Assembly: GCA_012064415.1 (NCBI GenBank)
Contig: SSNU01000188.1
Span: 32,986 to 96,985 of the forward strand
Length of the DNA stretch: 64,000 bases
Direction: 5' to 3'
Source: Gyrodactylus bullatarudis
Lineage: Eukaryota > Platyhelminthes > Monogenea > Gyrodactylidea > Gyrodactylidae
Shown piece by piece: positions 45,905-55,200 of the stretch (within the stretch, counting starts at the first letter, position 1; every line of letters starts with the position of its first letter). Below the pieces are notes generated by a model, which was given only the letters and a program-made list of their open reading frames with translations, ran no database searches and had not been told where the DNA came from. The position numbers and the translations under genes were made by a program.

Positions 45905-46073
45905 AGTTTATGTTCCTATGGAATAATTTATCCAATAATAATCAGTTAAATTGATTCAATTTCAATAATAATTCTTTGATTCAATAATAATATTGAAAAT
46001 ATTTAAATTAAATACTTGTTAAAACATCATCCCGAATTATGCTTATTAAAAATAGTTGAGTGCGATTTCAAAT
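45905..46073. promoter_or_regulatory. probable shared divergent promoter, coiled-coil gene and NOSIP
   Basis: Only 169 bp separate the two start codons, so both promoters must lie here or overlap the genes. The sequence is AT-rich with three copies of TTCAATAATAAT (45950-45995). No TATA box can be told apart from the background. Confidence 0.4.
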
Positions 46074-46910
46074 ATGACAAAACACTCAAAAAATTCTACT
46101 GCTCACTCTGTGTACAGTTACCATGAACGCCAAAAGGATAAAAATAGGGATCAAAACGAAAGATTTGGTAGAGATTCCTTCAAGCCTTTTGAATGCTGTT
46201 GTTTAACATTACAGCCAGCTGAAGATCCAGTAGTTACCCCTGAGGGTTATCTATATGACAGAAAAGCCATATTAGAATACATAGTTGAAACTAAAGCCAA
46301 TATCAAAAGAAAAGTTGCTCAATATAATAAGAGGAAACTCAGAGAAGAAAAACAGTTAAAGGATGCCGAAGAAGCTCTTAAAAAGGAAGAGCTCGATACT
46401 TTTTTGAGCTTTTCCCATGTTGTTCCTTCTAGAAACAACGTCGCTGTTGAAAAATCTAAGCTAACCAGTGCTGAGTGTGATTATAAACCTGGTGGTCCGT
46501 GTGATTTTTGGAGTGGACCTCAAGGCAGTCACGAAGGAAAACTTACGTCAAAAGATAAACCAGATGAAGTTGTTCGTTGTCCGATGAGTAATAATCCAAT
46601 TAAGTACAAAGATTTAATACCAGTTAATTTTTGTAAATACGAGAAAGATGAAGATAAAAAGTCAGCTTCAAATAATCTTTATTGTTGTGCTGTCTCTAAG
46701 GATATCATTATCAATTCTACTCAATGTGTTGTACTCAAAACATCAGGCAGTATTGTAACGCAAGAGGTATTTGACAGAACCATAAAGAAAGACATGATCG
46801 ATCCAATTAATAATATGAAAATAAAAGATTCAGATGTTATCAAACTCTACAGGGGATCTCTTGGATTTACCGATGAAAGAATAATCTTGAAAGTAAAACC
46901 AACTAGCTGA
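46074..46910 (+). CDS. NOSIP: nitric oxide synthase-interacting protein (NOSIP), U-box-type E3 ligase
   Basis: Single exon, 278 residues (human 301). The start at ATG 46074 gives MTKHSKNSTAHSVYSYHERQ, matching the family N-terminus MTRHGKN(C/S)TAxxVYxYHE. The split U-box follows: FECCCLTLQPAEDPVVTPEG and YLYDRKAILEYIVETKANIK, then a charged coiled segment and the second half RCPMSNNPIKYKDLIPVNF, YCCAVSKDIIINSTQCVVLK and GSIVTQEVFDRTIKKDMIDP. The C-terminal VIKLYRGSLGF also fits. NOSIP acts as an E3 ubiquitin ligase and is found with spliceosomes; NO synthase binding is known from mammals only. Its lack of introns is unusual here. Confidence 0.95.
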   Translation: MTKHSKNSTAHSVYSYHERQKDKNRDQNERFGRDSFKPFECCCLTLQPAEDPVVTPEGYLYDRKAILEYIVETKANIKRKVAQYNKRKLREEKQLKDAEEALKKEELDTFLSFSHVVPSRNNVAVEKSKLTSAECDYKPGGPCDFWSGPQGSHEGKLTSKDKPDEVVRCPMSNNPIKYKDLIPVNFCKYEKDEDKKSASNNLYCCAVSKDIIINSTQCVVLKTSGSIVTQEVFDRTIKKDMIDPINNMKIKDSDVIKLYRGSLGFTDERIILKVKPTS

Positions 46911-47059
46911 TTTTCGGACCTATATATGTATTATAATGATTGAATATCCTTGAAAATATATAAATTTTAAAGAGAATTTTACAGTTTTTTCTATCAGAAT
47001 TAAGTTGAATCATTTATTTCATTTAAATCACCTTTATTTTTTTCGGTTAGATAAAAAAA

Positions 47060-49820
47060 TTGAATGTTTCCAGGATTCACATAAATCCCGAATCAGTTCA
47101 AGTCTTGAAGACTCCCCAGGAATTTTATCAAGCCTTGCTTGAAAAGTCGAGATTGTCACGAAAAAGAATAGGGATCAGTTGTCTCTATGTTGGAGTATCA
47201 GAAAAGACTCAAGAAATTCTACAGACAATCAAGCTTACACAGGAACAGTTTAATTTGCGTATAAACTTTCTCTTTGAAGGTACCCGAACTAAGCGAAAAC
47301 TTTCTGTTACCAATAGAAATATAGGAGACAATCTGAACAAAGAAATTTCCAATGAAAGCGATTCTAGTCTTCAATTTATCTGTTATAACTCATGCAGAGA
47401 AAAATTAAAAGAAAAGAAACTTTCAATCGCATTGCATACAGCTCCGATAGTTGGCATGTTACCAGATCGTATAAATGAAATTTTCAATGTACACCATATG
47501 AAATTTTATATCTTTGACGATGAAGTTATCTTATCTGGGTACGTTACGTATTTCTTCATAATTCATTGTTTCTATAGAGCTAACTTGAACGAGGATTATT
47601 TTACCTCTCGACAAGATCGTGCCTGGATTATAAAGAATTCTGAATTGGCCGATTTCCTCGAGAATTTACTTATCACAATAAGCCAGGGATGTGAGACTGT
47701 CGGGGATTTTGAAGATGAAGGACTCTCTGTCTCAATTAATGAACCGAAACACAATTTGTCATGTAAGTAAAAAATTCAACAATTTTGTATATATATAATA
47801 ATAGATTTTTATTCATAAATTGAGTAAGATAAATGCATATCTGTGATAATTTTATGTTTTTAAAAATTGAAAAATTTATATGAAATCTGGCTCTTAAGGG
47901 GAGTATGGTGTGAAGCATGATAGAAAACCCACTCCCTTGTCTGAGGTTATATCTTGATTGAGTGCAGAAAGTCGTTTACTGAATAGGGATGCTGGAGTTG
48001 CAATTCTTCGGAGCCATAATGGAGTTTTTTTGTAAGAATGAGGGCCAAGACACGAGCGGAGATGAAGGTATTGAATCCTTTTCATCTTCTTACATATTGT
48101 CTGAGGAATTGGACATAAGAGTCCTGCAACATAGACAAAGTGTGGAATAATAACACTTTTGAGGAGGGTTAGTCTTATGTTAGAGGACATGACAAACTTT
48201 TTGAGGAAGTAGCACTTGCAGTTCGTGGCTTTTGATATTATTAGAGCATGATTTTTTGTGCTAAGCTTAGAGTTGTAGTTAAGCCCGAGGTCATTAATGG
48301 AGGTTATTACCATTGGATTATACGATGGTTCAATTGGAATTCTGTTTGATAGGATCATAGTCTTTGTTTTCGAATGATTAAGAGAGAGATCGAGGTAAGA
48401 TAGAGAGGTTTCAATATGATCCATTTCGCTTCTAATAACACCATTTCTTCTTTGGAGAGGGAGGAGAATTTTGATGTCGTCTGCGTATTTAAAGTATTTG
48501 ATGGAATCATTGGAAGGTTTGACTTGAGAGAATATCAGGTTGAAAAGCGCTGGGCCGATAACTGATCCTTGGGGTACACCTGATGTTATCTTTGTTTGAG
48601 ATGATGATCGTGCTAAATTTTTCTTTAATTTTTTTTAACAAGATTGAGTAAAGTTAATTGGAAATCTGTTGCTAATTCTACTTGAATCGAGTATCCTCTT
48701 ACTAAGCGCTATGTGTATTGTTCATTAGGTTGGGATACGGAATTTTTTTCTCATTCCTATCGGTTTTTGTTCCGATTTGTTGAGAAATAAAAGTTTAAAG
48801 ACCTGTATAGATTAAAATAGACAATCTGCCCGAATTCCAAACATGATAATACATTTTTACATTGACAATCATTAGCTGTACTCAAGAGTTTTGTGGAATC
48901 TGAACTTAACAGAGACGAAAAACAACCAATTGGCAACAGTTCAAATACATCCCTATCATTAACGATTCAGGCAAAATCTTATGGCATTGACCACGATGAG
49001 CAGTTTATAATGAACTTATTCGATAACATTGGAGTAATAGAAACAAAAGATTTGATAGTTTCTCTGTCTACTGGATATTTTTGCATTGATGAAAACTTGT
49101 CAAACGTCTTTCTACGATTAGTATCCCGGGGAATTTGCAAAGAGTTCAATGTTATCACTTCTTCTATGCAGGTAAGTCTCAAAAAGGTATAAGAGAATGC
49201 ATAGGTATAGTTGAATTAATCCAGTCTACGCGATTGTAATTGATCAATGAATTGTATCAATACTTTAATCTAATTGGGTTACTATCAGTTAATTCTGGTG
49301 AATCCCTGTACTTCACCAAAACTGAAGTAACAATGCGATCAAGCAATAGATTAATGATAAATTTCCATTAATTGATTATTCATCTTTTCAGTCAAACGGG
49401 TTCCTTGGTTCTAAAGGGCTCTCTGGAAATATTCCTTATTTCTATCAGGAATATTTCAAGGATTTCAGGGAAAAACTTGACACCTTTGAACCAAAAGTAC
49501 ACAATTTTTATCAATGGTCCGATCCCAATCGTACTTTCCATGCCAAGGGTCTTTGGATCACAAATCCAGGAAAGGATTGGTACATTTCTCAGATAGGCTC
49601 CTCCAATTACAATTATCGTTCATTCAACCGGGACATTGAAGCTCAAATGACCCTCTATACTCAAGATAAAAATTTAATCGAGAAATTGGAAGATGAAAAG
49701 AATCATATTTTCAACAGAATTCATGCCAAACCATCCGGGGACAACATGATGGTAGAAAGTTCCTGGTTATTTCACTACTTTCTCAAAGTCTCAAAGCCAA
49801 TTCTCAAGAGATTCTTTTGA
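47060..49820 (+). CDS. PGS1: CDP-diacylglycerol-glycerol-3-phosphate 3-phosphatidyltransferase (PGS1), 5' end unresolved
   Basis: Exons up to 47538, then 47578-47762, 48876-49171 and 49392-49820 join in phase. PGS1 makes phosphatidylglycerophosphate, the committed step to cardiolipin in mitochondria. It is a phospholipase-D superfamily protein with two HxK motifs: HHMKFYIFDDEVILSGANL (first) and FHAKGLWI...GSSNYNYRSFNRDIEA (second), both complete. The segment RISPES...PQEFYQALLEKSRLSRKRI starts the domain. No in-frame ATG exists in the first exon before this, and an acceptor-like TTTCCAG at 47066-47072 suggests a missing 5' exon with the mitochondrial presequence. The 39-bp first intron is a multiple of three and has no stop. 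A LINE fragment lies antisense in the 1.1-kb intron. Length from 47060 is 462 residues. Confidence 0.88.
47894..48636 (-). pseudogene. 5'-truncated LINE RT fragment, antisense in the PGS1 intron
   Basis: About 247 codons stay open on the minus strand: ITSGVPQGSVIGPALFNLIF, KYFKYADDIKILL (YADD box), SYLDLSLNHSKTKTMI, and the C-terminal TPLWLRRIATPASLFSKRLS. It is a non-LTR RT of Jockey/CR1-like type, distant from the copies at 6.6-11.6 kb (which read NPLWVRRFAF). The front of the RT and the endonuclease are missing. The frame is open for the whole fragment, so it may be fairly young. Confidence 0.75.
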
Positions 49821-50055
49821 TATCTATGCTATTTTAATAAACATTTCTTTTACATTTATTTTCTAAACATTCACCTGAATGCATAGTGTAGTAGGCTAGC
49901 AAGAACGTTTTCTGACTGGAACAGGTTACTTCTCACTTAATATCACTTAGAGGAAAGAATAACTCTTAAGCGAAGAATAAGAAAATTTTAAAACACTAGC
50001 AAAAAAGTTGGTATTATCCGTATACAATCTATCAATTTTGAGAAACTAAAAACCC
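49821..50055. other. intergenic, 3' flank of PGS1
   Basis: Contains AATAAA-like signals just after the PGS1 stop (TTTTAATAAACATTTC). Nothing else seen. Confidence 0.4.
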
Positions 50056-50067
50056 TTCAGTAATAAG

Positions 50068-50622
50068 TAGGCCGGTAAAAAGTCGAAATTTGCTAATTTC
50101 AGCCATAAAATAAACAGCTCATTTTAGTACTAATGCTACTTAAGATTTCAAGTAATCTTTTTTTATAAGTGAGTTAAATGTCGAAAATCCTTGAATTGTC
50201 GATAAAAGTCGATGATTTAATCCATAACTGTAACAATCCCTTAGATCAATTACTGATACTGTAAAAAATTCTTTTCGAATCCATCCAATGAAAATTAAGA
50301 AACTAATTTTCTAGTCTTTTTGTTAATTTACTGACATAAGTGATGACTACAATCAAGTGGTTGGCATGTGTGGAATGGTCTTTCTCAATGCTCAAAAATG
50401 TTCTAACAAAGAACGAATTATTTAAGACTGGCAATCTAAAAGAGCAATTTTATATTCGCTTAATTATATTACAATATTTTTGAAAGATTAATAAATTTAA
50501 TTTAAAAGGCCCATAACCTCGTAATTTACCTAGAAAACGATGTCGATTTTATGTCGATTTCGTGAAGTAAAAAATGTCGAAATTTAAGATAAAAATGTCG
50601 AAAAATTTTACCGGCATACTAA
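50068..50622 (+). mobile_element. hAT-like transposon relic with C-terminal coding piece
   Basis: Inverted ends TAGGCCGGTAAAAAGTCGAA at about 50068 and GTCGAAAAATTTTACCGGCA at about 50598 bound the unit. Inside, 50343-50480 reads MTTIKWLACVEWSFSMLKNV, LTKNELFKTGNLKEQFYI and RLIILQYF-stop. This resembles the C-terminal dimerisation region of hAT transposases (ERxFSxLKxIxTxxRxxL). The rest of the transposase has been lost, so it is a deletion derivative. Confidence 0.6.
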
Positions 50623-50626
50623 TGAG

Positions 50627-51402
50627 TAGGGCAACCAAATGCCATTTTTGTCCTTAGATTAATCCAGGTGTATTAAGCCTGAAAATGTGTTTAAAAAATC
50701 TCCTGATAGCTTGGTTCACGAGTTGGGTATGCCTTTTTTTATCCAAAAAAGCCTTTTTGAATTTACTTGTTAAAAAAGCCATTTTTGCATTAAAATAAAT
50801 AAGAATCCCTTGTCCAATCTCAGATACAATCAACAATTAATAAAAATATGACATTATACGCTTAAATTTGCACTCAGGACACGACTTCAATGAAAAAATC
50901 GAAGGCTGTTAACTTTAAAATCATCATGATATTCTACATTTAATGCTTCTAATAACTAAAGTTCACAACGAGGACTTTCAAAACTTAATTTTAACAGAAA
51001 TCCAAGCTAAAAATAACTATCAAGTTCGGAAATTTAATTGAAACTTCCAAACTAGAGAAAATCTTAAGCAAAATGGTCCAAACAAATAATTTAAAAACAT
51101 AACCAATCAGATTTCAGAGATTCTAGGTATTTATACTTAATTCATTGGATGATCATCCTTAACCAATGATAATTAAAAATCATTTGTTAAAGGTTCTTGG
51201 TGGGTTGAAAACGGTTGTGATAAAAATTCGTTTTGAAAAATTGAACCAGTTCGTATCCATACCATGCAAATTGCAATAGTTCATCGGAAAAATGTATTCA
51301 GTTTAAGCGAAAATTATTATTTGCCTTTTTTCCAAAATTTTGCCTGAAAAAATGCCTTTTTTTCATTCAATAAACTGCCTTTTTCTGGTTGCCCTACTTT
51401 TG
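50627..51402. mobile_element. non-autonomous element with AGTAGGGCAACC ends
   Basis: Inverted ends AGTAGGGCAACCAAATGCC (left) and the right end GCCTTTTTCTGGTTGCCCTA pair over about 26 bp. Runs of AAAAAAGCC and GCCTTTTTT recur inside both flanks, as subterminal repeats do in hAT elements. It starts within a few bp of the end of the previous element. No coding sequence. Confidence 0.65.
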
Positions 51403-51738
51403 AGTCATTACTAGAGACATTAGAAGAAGATTCAAAAAACTCATAAATCAACATTAAAATAGTATACAATTGAAAACCCTTATAGTCCCACTGGGTTATT
51501 TGTATCACATATTATTTTAGCAACTCATTATTGTTTACCCCCCCCCCATAAATGATAGGAAATTTATTGATCTCCTGGAATACGCAAAAACTCTATCATG
51601 CGTCAAACTAGTGCAATACTTCTTTAAAGAAAGAAAAAGATAAATTTTATACCTGTAGAAATCGAATATGCAATCGCTTGAACTCAATCTGCTAAAGCTT
51701 TCAAGATAGCCAAGACTCTATTAATTTAAAAATTCCAA
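51403..51738. other. spacer, possibly more Penelope-like sequence
   Basis: Contains a run of ten C at 51538-51547. The part after 51600 may be decayed upstream Penelope coding sequence, but I cannot align it. Confidence 0.3.
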
Positions 51739-51960
51739 TGGGACGGTTGTCCTTCTTACATAGGTAAAACAATTAGAAAGTTGTCTACAAGATCAAATGA
51801 TCATCTGAATAAAGGACACTGCAGTAACTAGACATATCAGGAGAAACATGCTGCTGCAGTTTCGAATTTTTCCATTTTATATAAAAATCCAAGTGATGAT
51901 GTATGGGTTGAAGAAAAATTCTTTCAAAATGAGATAACCTCAAGTCATCTCTTGAGATGA
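51739..51960 (+). pseudogene. Penelope-like GIY-YIG endonuclease fragment
   Basis: The frame reads WDGCPSYIGKTIRKLSTRSN and DHLNKGHCSN, then an in-frame TAG, then TYQEKHAAAVSNFSILYKNP and VWVEEKFFQN. C-x-S-YIGxTxRxLxxRxxxH is the GIY-YIG pattern of Penelope-like elements. The stop makes it a dead copy. The part after the stop recurs at 56775-56895. Confidence 0.7.
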
Positions 51961-52263
51961 AGAGTTACTGAAACTAAATGGGTCTTTAGTTCAATTTCAT
52001 CTGTCATTGGCATAAGAAAAATGAAGGCTTTCAAATTCTATATAAAATAACTAATATTTATTACAGGTTATAGAGATGAATGTTAAAAATATTACTGTCA
52101 CACAGTTAGCAAATTCAATTTAATGAAGAAATATAAAATAGTACAGTATTTACATGCTTCCAAAATCAAAAATCAAACCATTCTTTCATTAAAAGGACAA
52201 AAAGAAAAAATGTCACCAGTAGAAACAGTACAAGTATGAATGGTGGGATATTCGAACGAATAA
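51961..52263. other. 3' flank of the TBC1D30 gene
   Basis: AT-rich spacer between the Penelope relic and the TBC1D30 stop codon (52264-52266). No gene seen. Confidence 0.4.
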
Positions 52264-55200
52264 TTAATTGTATATGCCAAATTTACTATTAATGCCATTC
52301 TTACGAGTTTGAGCCAATGAGTTCATCTTTTGTACACCACTTTTACGTTTGAGGGGTCTTTGTTTCACACAAATGCTAATGGCTTCCTTCCAGGGTGGAG
52401 GAGGTTTTTCCTTTTCCTAAAAATGTGAACAAGAAGACAAACCAGTGAATATCAACAAAAATTTTCTTAAAATGCCCCAAAAAATCTCTAATGAATGACA
52501 GGCATAGTGAGACTCCTCAGTATACTGTATACAAGGGTCATGACACACTGAGTCTTATCTCCAATGCAAGATGTGTGTGTCTCCACATCCAATTAGAGAT
52601 ATTAAAAGATATTAAGCACTTATCCCTAGTCTCCCAAAACACCTTAATATGATTGGGTGATATTCTTCACTTCATTTTCATACAGACTTTTGCGGAAGAA
52701 TTACCAATTCTAAGCAATATTCTGTATTATGTTATTCATGTTTAAAAAAATCTTGAATTTTCAAAACTGCCACTCAATTTTCAATGAATTTTTTTACTAC
52801 ATAATCAATAAAATCTTCAAATGAGTTTCTATTTGACCCTACCCTTTATTGAATACTATAAAATAATGCAGAATTTCCAAAGTCTCACCTTTTGTTGTTC
52901 CTCAAGGTTTGTACTTGTCAAACTAAAGTTTGACTCAGACCCCTCCCTCTTTAATTCGATAGCCTCATCATCTCCAACATACTCAACAGCATAGACGCCA
53001 GCAAAGTTTTTTATATAGACATTTTCATTCCTACGATTCCATTCCTTCATAATGTCAGAGTTTACTGAAGAAAAGAGAAAAATTATTGAAATGTGCAAAT
53101 TTGTCCATCAACAAAGTTTCTTACAGTCGTGTGAAATTTCCACTTCAATTTCTCGGGAATTATTGCTTGAGCAATGACTTCCGAGAAGTAAATGATTCAC
53201 AGGTTCTGCATAATTTCTTTCAGTTTGAAACTTTTGAGCAAGCTTTTGTAATTTCTATAAAGAAATTCATCAATGAAAAAGTTTGAAGCAAAACTAATTT
53301 TAAAATTACAAATTATTGTTGAAAAAGGTTGAGATATCGATAAGTCTTCTATTATAATAATTAAAGCTAATTGATATGAAGTTGAGAATCTATGATTTTT
53401 ACAGAAATCTCGATATTTTCATCAAGAATTCGAATTTGTTAAGGATTTTTTGGAATCCTACTCAAGTTGCCAACTTTTACCAGTTGAAGAAAAAAAATCT
53501 GAAAAAAATTATTTTTATGAAAAATATGGTCATTTTTCAAATTCCCATTTTGCGCCAAAATCCCATTTTTTCAAACTTTGAGCTAAAATTTTTTATTGAT
53601 TTTAAAGTGGGAGAGTGATCAAAAATTGATTGTCAGGATCAAGATTAGACAAGAAAGCTGACTAGCACCGTCAAGTTATTGACAGTTACCCCATTTTCGA
53701 GAGATTTTGAATTATCGAAATTTCATTGATTTTCAAGTAGTGAAAATGATAAAAATATCGAAATTCAGCTCCCAAACGATAATGAGGTTATTCATCAGAT
53801 AAGATTCAGTTGAATTGATTTTCTTGCCTAATCTTGATCCTGAAAAAACTTTTTCGATCAGCCTCCCACTTTAAAATCAATAAAAAATTTTAGCTCAAAG
53901 TTTGAAAAAATGGGATTTTGGCGCAAAATGGGAATTTGAAAAATGACCATATTTTTCATAAAAATAATTTTTTTCAGATTTTTTTTCTTCAACTGGTAAA
54001 AATTGGCAACTTGAGTAGGATTCCAAAAAATCCTTAACAAATTCGAATTCTTGATGAAAATATCGAGATTTCTGTAAAAATCATAGATTCCCAACTTCAT
54101 ATGAACCAACTTTATTATAGGGGAGAATTTAAAAAAAAACTGTCGAGTTTAGGTTGCAAAAAGATTAGTAATGCGATCAAAATTGCACGAAAAAGAACCC
54201 CACTAGATACTGTGTCAGGAAGTTTTCATTAATACTGTACTATAAGTAAGAAAAATACCAGTTTACTATACTGAAATAGAGATGAATGAAAGTGTAGAAT
54301 TAGTCAACAGTTGAAAAATGGCTTTAATTTCATGCTAAAAGAGATAAAGTCGGTTGATATAAAGTTGGGAATCTATAGTTTTTACAAAAATTTCAATTTC
54401 TTCATCAAGGAAATTCCCACTTTTAACATTTGAAGAAAAGAAATCTGAAAAATATGGTCAGTTTTCGAATTTCGTTATGAAGCCAAATCCCCATTTTTAT
54501 TGATTTAAAAATGGAGGGTTTGTCAGTATGCTAATTATATGCTTCGGAAAATTCCTGATTCTGCAAAATTTCTATAAATTTCAATTGATTTTAATTTATA
54601 GAAATTTTATAGGTATTTTTAAAGAAATGCGAAATTTTGAAAAATCTAAAAATGAGTTACTGTAATTACCAGAGAATCTTCTTCTATGACTCAAGTCTCG
54701 TTTTTCATGGTGTTTTTTATTGAATAAATTAATTTTTGGATATATTCCTATTTTAAGTACAGGAGTTACTGTTTTGAGACCTTCGTCTCTTATCAGATCG
54801 GGACTATTTGTTGAGATATTCATCGTTCTTTAGATGCACAAAATGAATTCTTAGATTCCAAAGACTTGAATCATCCAAAATCTGAGCATATATAAACAAA
54901 TTATCTATTATCAAAAATATAAATTTTTCTGTTTAATTAGTGACAAAGAAGAGGAAAAGGCCGCCTCTGTTTAAAATTCTTTATTTGTAGAATATTATAT
55001 AGTAAAAAATTGATATCCAAGATAATTGGTAAATTCTAAATTATTGACTCAGATGAAAAAGGAAAACTGAACTTACTAGATTTTCCTTCATCTGATTCTC
55101 CAAGGGGATGGGTTCCGAGAGAATTCTCTCATGATTTGAACTGTCCATTTCATGGTTGGAGACAGAATCAATCAGATCAGTCATGTCAAAGTGGATATTT

